NCBI RefSeq assembly: GCF_000429545.1
Contig: NZ_AUCB01000019.1
Coordinates: 1-64,000, forward strand
Reading direction: 5' to 3'
DNA length: 64,000 nt
Origin: Arenibacter certesii DSM 19833
GTDB taxonomy: Bacteria; Bacteroidota; Bacteroidia; Flavobacteriales; Flavobacteriaceae
Positions 9,085 through 18,388 of the stretch are shown piece after piece; the first letter of the stretch is position 1, and every line of letters starts with the position of its first letter. The translations under genes and the position numbers were made by a program. Under the pieces are notes generated by a model that did no database searches, had not been told where the DNA came from, and saw only the letters and a program-made list of their open reading frames with translations.

Positions 9085-9321
9085 AATAGGGTGGCAAAGT
9101 AAATAAAAGAAATCAACTTGATAAAGGGAATGTTATGAACAAAATCCAAATATTAAGAAATGAAAGTTAGTTTTATTACGGAAAGTGCTTTGATCAGTAC
9201 GGTATTTGCAAAATATACTTTTGTGATTTAAAAAATAAACACGGAAATATTAAGTAAAAATTTGTAATAACTTAAAACTCCTATTGACTATCTTTGTGAG
9301 TTATAATTAATTCATATTTAA

Positions 9322-11082
9322 ATGAAGTTTTTAAGAAATTTATTGGCCTCCATTATAGGAGGATTAATAGCATTCGGGATCTTGTTAGTGATGTTTTTTA
9401 TTTTTGCTGCATTGATCGGAAATGCCGATGGTACCGTTGCAGTGAAAGACAATTCTGTCTTGGAATTGCAGTTGGAATACCCGATTAATGATTATGTGGG
9501 AATGGATAAATCTGATCCGTTTGCCGGACTTTTCAATATAAATCAAGGATTGGATGAGATTTTGCACGCCATCCGCGTTGCTAAAGAGGATGATAAGATT
9601 AAAGGGATCAGTATAAGTAACAGCATGTTAATGGCCGGACTTTCTCAAACCCATGCGATACGTAATGCCTTAAAAGAGTTCCAAGAAAGTGGAAAATTTA
9701 TATATGCCTATGGGGATTTCTTTACCCAGCAAGATTATTATCTCGCTAGTGTAGCGAGTGATGTCTACCTAAACCCAGTAGGGGCTATGGACTTTAGAGG
9801 GTTATCTACCGAAGTTCTGTTTTTTAAGGATTTACAGGAAAAATCTGGTATTAAGATGGAAGTAATTAGGCACGGGAAATATAAAAGTGCAGTAGAGCCT
9901 TTCTTATCTAATGAAATGAGTGATGCTAATAGGAGCCAAATTAAGGAACTGTTAGATGCTCTTTGGGCTTCCCTGCTTTCTGATATTTCCGAGAGTAGAG
10001 GACTTGCAGTAGAAAACCTAAATCAAATTGCAGATACTTTAGGGGCTAGGACTACCGATTATGCCTTGCAGTCTGGATTAATAGACCAGGTAGCTTATTA
10101 TGATGAATATGAGACAATGATCAAGGAAACCCTTGGGGTGGAAATGGATGAGGATATAAATTATGTGGGTATTAGCGACTATATTAAGGCAGCTAATAAG
10201 AAGAAGCTTAACAGAGGGAAAGATAAGGTAGCAGTGATATACGCTCAAGGAGAGATTATGTACGGTGAAGGTGGACCAAACGTTATTGGGCAGGGGATTA
10301 TTAATGAAGCTTTGATAAAAGCAAGGAAGGATGAGGATGTGAAGGCCATCGTGCTTAGAGTGAATTCTCCAGGGGGTAGTGCTCTTGCTTCCGATATTAT
10401 CTGGAGGGAAGTAGAACTTACAAAGAAAGTGAAGCCAGTGTTGGTCTCCATGGGAGACGTAGCGGCCTCGGGAGGATATTATATTGCTGCAGGTGCCGAT
10501 AAAATCTACGCAGAACCTACTACAATTACGGGCTCAATTGGAGTCTTTGGTGCGGTTCCTAATTTAAGTGAGCTAGCAGAAAATATAGGCGTAAATGCAG
10601 AGCAGGTGGGAACCAATAAAAATGCGGTAGAATATTCCCTGTTTAAGCCTATGCAAGACACGTTTAGAGGTAATGTGCAAGAGAGCATTGAGCAGGTGTA
10701 TACTACTTTTTTAGATCGTGTGGCAGAAGGTAGGGGGATTACCATTGCCCAGGCCGATAGTTTGGCCCAAGGACGCGTATGGAGTGGAGTAGATGCAAAA
10801 CGCTTAGGACTGGTAGATGAATTGGGGGGATTGGATGATGCTATTGCTGGAGCGGCAGAAATGGCGGGAATTGAAAAATACAGCATCCAGAATTTGCCTA
10901 AATATAAAACGGGACTGGAAAAATTCATGGAAGATTATGGAGGTGCCGGCGCAAAAGCAAGGGAGGCCATGATTGAAAAAGAAATTGGGGCAGAGGCGTA
11001 TGGTATATTAAAAGAAGTGCGTGCTGTAATGGAAAATAAAGGTGTGCAGGCACGTATGCCTTTTACGCTACGGATCCAATAA
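9322..11082 (+). CDS. sppA: Signal peptide peptidase SppA, 67K (long) type
   Basis: A 586-residue membrane-anchored serine protease that degrades signal peptides left in the membrane. One N-terminal transmembrane helix (about residues 4-32) is followed by two tandem peptidase S49 domains, as in the E. coli long form. The Ser/Lys dyad is split between domains: Lys188 in GKYKSAVEPF and Ser383 in DVAASGGYYIAAG, next to TITGSIGVFG. Family members assemble as a tetrameric bowl facing the periplasm. A -7-like TATCTTTG lies at 9289-9296, just before the ATG, with no well-placed TTG. The gene appears monocistronic. Confidence 0.95.
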   Translation: MKFLRNLLASIIGGLIAFGILLVMFFIFAALIGNADGTVAVKDNSVLELQLEYPINDYVGMDKSDPFAGLFNINQGLDEILHAIRVAKEDDKIKGISISNSMLMAGLSQTHAIRNALKEFQESGKFIYAYGDFFTQQDYYLASVASDVYLNPVGAMDFRGLSTEVLFFKDLQEKSGIKMEVIRHGKYKSAVEPFLSNEMSDANRSQIKELLDALWASLLSDISESRGLAVENLNQIADTLGARTTDYALQSGLIDQVAYYDEYETMIKETLGVEMDEDINYVGISDYIKAANKKKLNRGKDKVAVIYAQGEIMYGEGGPNVIGQGIINEALIKARKDEDVKAIVLRVNSPGGSALASDIIWREVELTKKVKPVLVSMGDVAASGGYYIAAGADKIYAEPTTITGSIGVFGAVPNLSELAENIGVNAEQVGTNKNAVEYSLFKPMQDTFRGNVQESIEQVYTTFLDRVAEGRGITIAQADSLAQGRVWSGVDAKRLGLVDELGGLDDAIAGAAEMAGIEKYSIQNLPKYKTGLEKFMEDYGGAGAKAREAMIEKEIGAEAYGILKEVRAVMENKGVQARMPFTLRIQ

Positions 11083-11289
11083 AAGCAGTAAAGGCTATCG
11101 TAACTGATTTTTGCTTCCTTAAAATCAGCCGGCACCTATGGTTTTCTTAACTTCCGATTGGTAGGATTAATTGTATGTTGCATCTATTTGATTGGGGTTG
11201 TGTACCTTTGGTTTTTGTGGAAATAGTGGATGTCCGATAAACCGGTGACTATTAAAGTATAACTTGATATTAAAAATGTTACAAGTACA

Positions 11290-12009
11290 ATGGAGGATCA
11301 CATCTTAAAGGAAGGCGATAGAAAACTTGCCTTTAAAATATACCTCTATTTAGGTGCTTTGTTCATTACCTCATTGGTAGTGTCCAACCTTATATTTCAA
11401 AAATTTTTTTATTGGAATCCGTTTGGGGACTTCACTGTATTTGGGGCCCCGCTTTTTGAGATTTCGGTGGGAGTATTGCCTTATCCTATTACCTTTCTAA
11501 TAACAGATCTTATTTCTGAGATGTATGGGAGGAAAAAAGCAAACCAAGTGGTAACGGCTGGTATTTTCGCTTCTGTATTCTCTATGGGCATTGTGTTGAT
11601 CTCAAACGTTGTACCAGCCATAGAAGGTTCTCCTGTAAATGATGAGCTGTTTAATAAGGTGTTTTCACTGTCTCCCATTGCGGTAGTTGCTTCTATGATG
11701 GCCTATCTATTCGCTCAGTATATAGATATAGGAATCTTTCACTTTTGGAAAAAACTAACTAACGGAAAGCACCTGTGGTTGCGAAATAATTTTTCCACCT
11801 TTCTTTCTCAGTTTATAGACACCTTTACCGTAGTAGGGCTTTTATGTGTTTTTGGCGTACTACCTTGGCATATGTTTTATGGCCTAGTGGTCAGCGGATT
11901 TGTTTTTAAGGTAATCATAGCAGTTTTGGACACCCCTTTTCTCTATTTTTTCGTATATCTATTTAGAAGGCGATTTAAGTTGGGGTTAAATCAAGAAATA
12001 CAGATTTAA
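11290..12009 (+). CDS. YhhQ/VUT-family queuosine-precursor transporter
   Basis: A 239-residue integral membrane protein with about six hydrophobic segments. It has the family signatures PYPITFLITDLISEMYGR (about 66-83) and WLRNNFSTFLSQFIDT in the second half. YhhQ-type proteins import queuine precursors (preQ0/preQ1) for the modified tRNA base queuosine; the assignment to that substrate is by family. A -7-like TACCTTTG lies at 11203-11210. No other queuosine gene is in the window. Confidence 0.88.
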   Translation: MEDHILKEGDRKLAFKIYLYLGALFITSLVVSNLIFQKFFYWNPFGDFTVFGAPLFEISVGVLPYPITFLITDLISEMYGRKKANQVVTAGIFASVFSMGIVLISNVVPAIEGSPVNDELFNKVFSLSPIAVVASMMAYLFAQYIDIGIFHFWKKLTNGKHLWLRNNFSTFLSQFIDTFTVVGLLCVFGVLPWHMFYGLVVSGFVFKVIIAVLDTPFLYFFVYLFRRRFKLGLNQEIQI

Positions 12010-12234
12010 AGAGTATAAGATATAGTGTTTTGGGTTATTTCATAGTGCTGGTAAGAAGTTGGAAATAAAACGTATAACTTATTATAACGTTGGTTATGCT
12101 GAGAAGATTAATTTAATATGAAGATAAGGGTATATACGGAATGATGGGAAAGTGGAATGAGCCAAAATAAGATTGATTATAGATCATAAGGTTGATCGTT
12201 GAAATTTATATTGCTAAAAAAATAGAATTGCAGA

Positions 12235-14991
12235 ATGAAAAATAAAGTTTTAAAAATTATAGGAGGTTTTCTTTTGGTAGTGGTTTTGTTGCTTATTGCA
12301 ACCCCATTTTTCTTAAAGGGTAAAATTGCGGACATCATTAGGAATAAAGTAAATAATAGTATTAATGCGTCCTTCGATTTTTCCGATGCAGACCTTACCT
12401 TATTTAGTAGTTTCCCGTATGCTAGGGTTACCATGAAGGACATCACATTAATTAATAGAGCTCCTTTTGAAGGAGACACCTTGTTTGCTGCAAAGGGGGT
12501 GTCACTTAATATGTCGGTCAAAGAATTATTGAAAGACGCTTCGGAGCCCATAATACTTAAGAGCCTTAAGGTTGATGGTGGCCGATTAAATATAAAAGTA
12601 GATAAGGAAGAAAATGCTAATTATGATATAACCTTGGCAGATGATGGAGATCAGGAAGTGGTTAGCACCGATTCATCTGGTGAATTTACCTTATCTCTTG
12701 AATCTTATGAAATTAATGATGCTATAATAAATTATGGGGACGCTTCTTCGGGAATATATCTTACTATAGATGAAATGGATCATAAAGGTAAGGGAGACCT
12801 TTCCTTGGATACGTCCGAGCTAGATACGGAAACCAGTGGTAGGGTATCTTTTATGATGGACAGTACCCAATATTTAAATCGCAATCCCGTTAAACTTAAA
12901 GCGCTAATAGGGGTAGATCTTAACGAGAGCAAATATACTTTCCTAAAGAACGAAGCGCTTGTAAATCAATTGCCCTTGGTTTTTGAGGGGTTTGTAAAAT
13001 TGAACGAGGACAATCAAGAAGTAGCTATTTCATTTAAGACTCCCTCATCGGACTTCAAAAACTTTTTGGCTGTAATTCCGGAGGTCTATTCCAAAAACAT
13101 AGAAAATGTTACCACTACCGGGAACTTTACAGTTGCAGGTGAATTTAAGGGTATCGTTGATGATCTTCATATTCCTAAATTTAAAATCGATATAAATTCT
13201 GATAATGCTTCTTTTAAATATCCGGATCTGCCAAAATCGGTTAGGAATGTCTTTATAGATACGGAAATATCCAATACTACCGGAATAACTGAAGATACCT
13301 TTGTAGATATTAGAAGGTTGTCCTTTATGATTGACGAGGACAAATTTAATATGGTAGCAAAAATTCGTGATCTAATGGGCAACACTAAGGTAGATGCACA
13401 AATGGACGGAAGAATGAACTTGGCAAATATTTCCAAAGCGTATCCTGTGCCTTCTGGAATGGATCTTAAGGGGATTTTAAATGCGGATATCGCTACTGCT
13501 TTTGATATGGCTTCTATAGAGCGCAAGGAATATGAGAAGACCAAGACAAAAGGGACAATGCAGCTAAAAGATTTTGAATATAAATCCGATGAAATTCCAA
13601 ACCCTATAATTTTACAGTCAACCGCGGTGTCATTTAATCCCACTACGGTTAGCCTAACAGAGCTTAAGGGGAAGACTGGAAGTACAGATTTTGATGCTAC
13701 GGGTACAATTGATAACCTTTTGGGCTTTATGTTCAATAATGAAAAGGTAGAAGGTAGGTTCAATTTACATTCCAACACCTTTTCTATTGCAGATTTTATG
13801 GTTCCAGATACCGATGAAGTAAGTAAGGACGGAGGGAAATCGACTTCTAATTCGCCAGCCCCATCTGCAGAGAAGATTAAGATTCCATCGTTTTTAGACT
13901 GTATTATAAATGCTAGTGCGAATACTGTGGTCTATGATAATCTAAGGTTGAAAGATGTTAAGGGGACGCTTGCAATAAAGGATGAGAAAGCCACGCTTTC
14001 CAATATGTCCTCTTCTCTTTTTAATGGGAAATTAGCACTTAACGGAGAGGTGTCTACCAAAGGAGAAACTCCAACTTTTGCCATGGACTTAGGGATGAGC
14101 AACTTCAGTATAGCGGAAACATTTAATGGACTAGAGATGTTTAGGACCTTGGCGCCCATAGCTAAAGTACTTCATGGGGCTATGAATACCGAGGTGCATA
14201 TTTCGGGGAATTTGAAGGATGACTTTACACCTAATTTATTGACTATAACAGGGAATATATTGGCAGAGCTAATGACAAGTAAAATTGATGCCAAGGATGC
14301 TCCTTTGCTTTCTGCCTTAGATAGTAAGTTGAACTTTCTAGATCTTGAAAATCTAAATTTGAAAGATTTAAAAACCGACCTGAATTTCGAAAATGGGGTA
14401 GTTAAAGTAAAACCATTTACTATTAATTATAAAGATTTTGCTATTGACGTTGCGGGAAGCCACTCTTTTGATGAAACCTTGAATTATATGGCTACCATTC
14501 AGGTGCCGGCCAAATATCTTGGTAAGGATATAAACCAATTACTGACTAGGATTAATGAGTCAAGTTTAGAAGAACTTACTATTCCGGTTACGGCTAATAT
14601 AGGAGGGTTGTATAACAATCCTAAGATTACTACTGATCTTACCACCGGAGTCAAGAATATTACAGCTCAATTAGTGGAAATAGAAAAGCAAAAGCTAATT
14701 AATAAAGGGAAGGACAAAGCCAAGGATGTTATTGGGGATATTTTGGCTAAAAATCAGAAGGCTACCGATTCTACCAAAAAAGAGAATGCAGAAAAAGTGA
14801 AAGATGTTTTGGGTGGGCTTTTTGGCGGTGGAGCGAAACAAACAGACTCCGTCTCTAAAAAAGATTCAGTAGGAACTGGAAGTAAGGAGGCGCAAAAAGA
14901 GGCCCAGAAAGATGCCGCCAAGAAAATATTAGGCGGAATCTTTGGGAAGAAAAAAGAAGCTGAAGAAACTAAGAAAGATTCTGTTAACTAA
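12235..14991 (+). CDS. AsmA-like envelope protein
   Basis: A 918-residue protein anchored by one N-terminal helix (residues 5-25) with a large periplasmic part. The first 120 residues match the AsmA pattern (FSDADLTLFSSFPYARVTMKDI and later LKSLKVDGGRLNIKVD), and the C-terminal third repeats the AsmA style of beta strands (LNFENGVVKVKPF). Related TamB/AsmA/YhdP proteins form beta-groove bridges linked to lipid transport between the inner and outer membranes; that role here is inference. The last 100 residues are low-complexity, rich in K, D, E and S, with GGLFGGGAK and KKILGGIFGKK repeats. The stop codon overlaps the converging DUF2797 gene by 8 bases. Confidence 0.85.
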   Translation: MKNKVLKIIGGFLLVVVLLLIATPFFLKGKIADIIRNKVNNSINASFDFSDADLTLFSSFPYARVTMKDITLINRAPFEGDTLFAAKGVSLNMSVKELLKDASEPIILKSLKVDGGRLNIKVDKEENANYDITLADDGDQEVVSTDSSGEFTLSLESYEINDAIINYGDASSGIYLTIDEMDHKGKGDLSLDTSELDTETSGRVSFMMDSTQYLNRNPVKLKALIGVDLNESKYTFLKNEALVNQLPLVFEGFVKLNEDNQEVAISFKTPSSDFKNFLAVIPEVYSKNIENVTTTGNFTVAGEFKGIVDDLHIPKFKIDINSDNASFKYPDLPKSVRNVFIDTEISNTTGITEDTFVDIRRLSFMIDEDKFNMVAKIRDLMGNTKVDAQMDGRMNLANISKAYPVPSGMDLKGILNADIATAFDMASIERKEYEKTKTKGTMQLKDFEYKSDEIPNPIILQSTAVSFNPTTVSLTELKGKTGSTDFDATGTIDNLLGFMFNNEKVEGRFNLHSNTFSIADFMVPDTDEVSKDGGKSTSNSPAPSAEKIKIPSFLDCIINASANTVVYDNLRLKDVKGTLAIKDEKATLSNMSSSLFNGKLALNGEVSTKGETPTFAMDLGMSNFSIAETFNGLEMFRTLAPIAKVLHGAMNTEVHISGNLKDDFTPNLLTITGNILAELMTSKIDAKDAPLLSALDSKLNFLDLENLNLKDLKTDLNFENGVVKVKPFTINYKDFAIDVAGSHSFDETLNYMATIQVPAKYLGKDINQLLTRINESSLEELTIPVTANIGGLYNNPKITTDLTTGVKNITAQLVEIEKQKLINKGKDKAKDVIGDILAKNQKATDSTKKENAEKVKDVLGGLFGGGAKQTDSVSKKDSVGTGSKEAQKEAQKDAAKKILGGIFGKKKEAEETKKDSVN

Positions 14992-15778
14992 TTTCTAAGG
15001 CAATTACAGTGCCTTCATTACTGCGGATATTGAAGACGGTATTGTCTTCAAAAATAAGATACTGGCCCTTAATACCTTTAAGGGCCCCTTGGTAGTTGGG
15101 GGTCTTAACTAAATTAAGGCTTTTTACTTTTGTTGGATATTGAAGAACGGGAAACTCTAAATGGGTTTCCTTGTTGTTTTCTATATAATATTCCAATGCC
15201 TCGTCGGGAAGATATTGCTTCAGGTTATTTCGGATTTCTACTAAATTCTCATCCACCACATCGTTGGTAAGCATCTTTCGCCAATTGGTTTTATCGGCAA
15301 CGTGATCTTTAAGAGCTACCTCTGTAATTCCTGCCAGATATCTATTGGGAACTTCTACTATCTCAATTGCTTCATGTGCCCCTTGGTCTATCCATCTTGT
15401 GGGGACTTGGGATTTTCGGGTTACACCCACCTTAATGGTGCTAGAGTTGGCTAAATACACAATATGTGGCTGTAATTGAACCTTTTTTTCGTATTCGAGG
15501 TCCCTGTCCTCCTGACCTAAATGGGCGGTACTCAGTTCGGGACGCATAATCCAATCCCCAGCCGATGGGATATCGAAAAAGCAACTTTGACAGAACCCTT
15601 GGCGGTAAATTGGTCTATCTGCTCCACAATTTAAGCATTGATAACCAATAAATTGTATCTTAATTTCCTTGTTAAGTACCTGGTTTACATTTAAGAAATC
15701 CCCTTCAAAAAGTAAATAATATTGAATGGGGTCTCCCATTTCTGTTTCCATTTTTTTTAATACTCCCTGGTACTGCAT
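14984..15778 (-). CDS. DUF2797 protein with zinc ribbon and GIY-YIG-like segment
   Basis: A 264-residue protein of the DUF2797 family. It carries a zinc-ribbon-like CLNCG...CQSC (CxxC pairs around residues 48-51 and 66-69) followed by HIVYLANSSTIKVGVTR (near 105-121), which resembles the first strands of a GIY-YIG nuclease with conserved Tyr, Gly and Arg. TRWIDQGA and the downstream NWRKML are further family hallmarks. Function is unknown; a nucleic-acid-binding or nuclease-like role would be inference. It converges on the AsmA-like gene with an 8-base overlap of the two stop ends and is divergent from the GH3-like gene. Confidence 0.8.
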   Translation of the reverse strand: MQYQGVLKKMETEMGDPIQYYLLFEGDFLNVNQVLNKEIKIQFIGYQCLNCGADRPIYRQGFCQSCFFDIPSAGDWIMRPELSTAHLGQEDRDLEYEKKVQLQPHIVYLANSSTIKVGVTRKSQVPTRWIDQGAHEAIEIVEVPNRYLAGITEVALKDHVADKTNWRKMLTNDVVDENLVEIRNNLKQYLPDEALEYYIENNKETHLEFPVLQYPTKVKSLNLVKTPNYQGALKGIKGQYLIFEDNTVFNIRSNEGTVIALEIS

Positions 15779-15888
15779 ATAAATTATCTTGTGTAAATTC
15801 TATTTGATTATGAATTCAATTAAAACTATTTTTAGCTAAAATAAAAACAACTGCCCGACTTAAAAAATCTGGATAAAGATATCTAAAA

Positions 15889-17403
15889 ATGCCAATACCA
15901 TTATTTAATTCAATTGCTTCTTGGTTATTAAAAAAGAGATACCATCAAATTGAGCTTTTTATAAAATATCCGGCGGAAGTCCAAGATGAGGTATTGCATC
16001 AATTGCTTTCAATTGCCGAAGATACGGAGATTGGTAAGAAGTATGGATTTGATACTATTCCTAATTATGAAACCTTTGTGGAGCGGGTGCCCATAACTTC
16101 ATATGAGGAGATAGAACCTATGGTAGAAAGGTCTAGAAGAGGGGAGCAGAATATTTTTTGGCCTACGAGTATAAAATGGTTTGCAAAAAGTAGTGGAACT
16201 ACCAATGCTAAAAGTAAATTTATCCCAGTAAGTACTGAAGCATTGGAGGACTGTCATTTTAAATCTGGAAAAGATTTACTTTGCTTGTACCTTAATAATA
16301 ATGAGAACTCCCAACTCTTTACAGGGAAGAGTCTTCGGCTGGGGGGGAGTACAGAAATGTATCAAGATAACGGTACTTCTTTTGGGGACCTTTCAGCAAT
16401 CCTTATAGATAATATGCCGTTTTGGGCAGAACTGAGTAGTACTCCTAGTAACAAGGTGTCCCTTATGAGTGAATGGGAGTCTAAATTACAGGCTATTATA
16501 AAAGAGAGTATCCAAGAAAATGTCACGAGTTTGGCAGGAGTACCCTCATGGATGTTAGTGCTTCTGAATAAGGTGCTGGAAGAAACAGGAAATCAGCACT
16601 TGTTTCAAGTGTGGGAGAATCTAGAAGTATATTTTCACGGAGGGGTTAGTTTTAATCCGTATAAGGAACAGTATGCGGCCTTACTACCACGAAAGAGTTT
16701 TAATTACTATGAAATCTACAATGCCTCTGAGGGATTCTTTGCTATTCAGGATAGAAATAATTCTGATGACCTATTGTTGATGTTGGACTATGGTATTTTT
16801 TATGAATTTATTCCCATGGATGATTATGATAATTCTGAAAAAAGTACCATTCCCCTATGGAACGTTAAGCTGAACACGAATTACGCCATAGTAATTACGA
16901 CCAATGCCGGACTTTGGCGCTATAAAATTGGGGATACGGTACGCTTTACCTCCCTAAATCCATATAGAATAAAGGTTACCGGAAGAACAAAGCATCATAT
17001 TAATGTGTTTGGAGAAGAGTTGATTATAGAAAATGCGGAAGAGGCGCTAAAACAGGTCTGTAAGAAAACTGGAGCAGAAATAAAAGATTATACCGTAGCC
17101 CCTATTTTTATGGTAGGCAAAGAAAAGGGGGCTCATGAATGGATTATAGAGTTTAGAAAAGAACCAGAAGAACTAGCTGTTTTTATCGAATTTCTTGATA
17201 ATTCCCTTAAATCCTTAAATTCCGATTACGAGGCAAAAAGATACAATAATATTACACTGAGATTGCCCCAAGTCCATGTTGCCAGGGAAAACCTATTCTA
17301 TGATTGGTTAAAGTCTAAAGGCAAATTAGGAGGTCAGCATAAAATACCGAGATTATCCAATAAAAGGGATTATATCGAAGAATTACTTCACATAAACAAA
17401 TAA
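15889..17403 (+). CDS. GH3 auxin-responsive promoter family (acyl-adenylating) protein
   Basis: A 504-residue protein of the GH3 family, the group of plant hormone-amino acid ligases that also occurs in bacteria. The ATP/AMP-binding signature is KSSGTTNAKSKFIPVS (about residues 102-117). Further family segments are the YNASEGFFAIQ motif near 280, GLWRYKIGDTVRF near 343-355 and the C-terminal lysine region KSKGKLGGQHKIPRL. Bacterial members probably adenylate a carboxylate and join it to an amine or thiol, but substrates are unknown. No carrier protein or biosynthetic cluster adjoins it. It is followed by a degraded hydrolase-like gene. Confidence 0.88.
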   Translation: MPIPLFNSIASWLLKKRYHQIELFIKYPAEVQDEVLHQLLSIAEDTEIGKKYGFDTIPNYETFVERVPITSYEEIEPMVERSRRGEQNIFWPTSIKWFAKSSGTTNAKSKFIPVSTEALEDCHFKSGKDLLCLYLNNNENSQLFTGKSLRLGGSTEMYQDNGTSFGDLSAILIDNMPFWAELSSTPSNKVSLMSEWESKLQAIIKESIQENVTSLAGVPSWMLVLLNKVLEETGNQHLFQVWENLEVYFHGGVSFNPYKEQYAALLPRKSFNYYEIYNASEGFFAIQDRNNSDDLLLMLDYGIFYEFIPMDDYDNSEKSTIPLWNVKLNTNYAIVITTNAGLWRYKIGDTVRFTSLNPYRIKVTGRTKHHINVFGEELIIENAEEALKQVCKKTGAEIKDYTVAPIFMVGKEKGAHEWIIEFRKEPEELAVFIEFLDNSLKSLNSDYEAKRYNNITLRLPQVHVARENLFYDWLKSKGKLGGQHKIPRLSNKRDYIEELLHINK

Positions 17404-17486
17404 ATAAAGTGTATAGCGATTAAAATGTGCAATTTATTCTATCACAAATACCCTCACCCCTGTTTTAATAACTTAAATCAACGACT

Positions 17487-18032
17487 ATGACTAGAAAATT
17501 AGTGATACTATCGGACATGAGGGGTGCATAAAGAGGGATGTGGATAACGTCCTATTTAGGATATTTGCAGCAATATTATGATTTAACATTCTACGACTCA
17601 CAGCGATTGGCAAATATTCATTTAACCATAAATTCGGATGAAAACGTTGGAAAAGAGTTTGATAGTGGTGGGATAGCTACAGCAGTAGCACATTTGCTTA
17701 AGAATGAAAAAGAACCAAGGCATTATTTGGCCTTTGGTGCTGGTGGTACCATTGCTTGGAAAGCCGCGTTAAAAGGACTACCCGTGGAATCGCTATATGC
17801 TATCTCTAGTGCTTGGGTGCGATTGGAATCCCAACGACCTGTTGTTGATGTTAAGTTGCTGTACGGGGAATATGATGAGTTTAAGCCTTCCCAAGAGTGG
17901 ATGGATCGTATTGGGACTAGGAACGAAATAGTACGGAATTTTGGACACGACCTTTATACCGACGAAAAAATCATCATTAAAGTGTGCCAAGATCTGTTGG
18001 TTACTGTTTCGGTAAAAGATACCGTAATTTAG
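17487..18032 (+). pseudogene. Small alpha/beta-hydrolase-like gene with an in-frame TAA
   Basis: From ATG 17487 the frame reads MTRKLVILSDMRGA, stops at TAA 17529-17531, and continues in the same frame with RG and then MWITSYLGYLQQYYDL for another 165 codons. The two halves fit together as one protein: the first piece supplies the opening beta strand of an alpha/beta hydrolase, and the second contains the nucleophile-elbow-like AFGAGGTIAWK and later YGEYDEFKPSQEW and NFGHDLY, positions suited to the acid and histidine. Relatives I recall from flavobacteria begin KLVILSDxWG, so the Arg in DMRG may be a second change. Elbow Ser is Gly here. Reinitiation at ATG 17538 could give a truncated 164-residue product, but function is doubtful. 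Confidence 0.7.
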
Positions 18033-18388
18033 TACATAATAGGGCATGGGCTCCGCTTCTGCTTCCCATGATGAAAAAGTAAACATAGCTGCCTTGTACT
18101 ATAAGGGGGCTTTTTTTATTTAGGGACAGGCCTGCCATAGTATCTGGAAGATGGGAAAACTTCCTATATGTTGGTCCTAAAACACAAGTACGTGGGTATC
18201 ACATTTCTGCACAACACTACCGAAATTTTTCGTATAATTGAATGAGCAAATGAAATGGGGTCCAGTTCTTAAGTGGCCCTATTACTTTTAATCAATTAAA
18301 TATCCCGTAAATAAGACTATGGTGTTTTTCTTTCTCAGAGAGTACTGCTGCCTTAGCGTTATTTATAATTCCACACAAAATCATAAAT
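18033..18388. other. Intergenic region of 356 bases
   Basis: Apart from the hairpin at 18088-18117 I see nothing I can name. Short inverted repeats such as CTGCTTCCCATG are present but not structured into a recognised RNA. No ORF over 40 codons has coding character. Confidence 0.5.
18088..18117 (+). terminator. Probable terminator after the broken hydrolase gene
   Basis: AGC..CCTT pairs with AAGG..GCT around a seven-base loop with a 2x2 internal mismatch, followed by seven T residues. It lies 56 bases after the stop codon. Confidence 0.5.

Noticed and set aside
11104-11128. Hairpin CTGATTTT/AAAATCAG after sppA as a terminator
   Set aside because: The stem is AT-rich and no T run follows on the plus strand, so termination is not supported.
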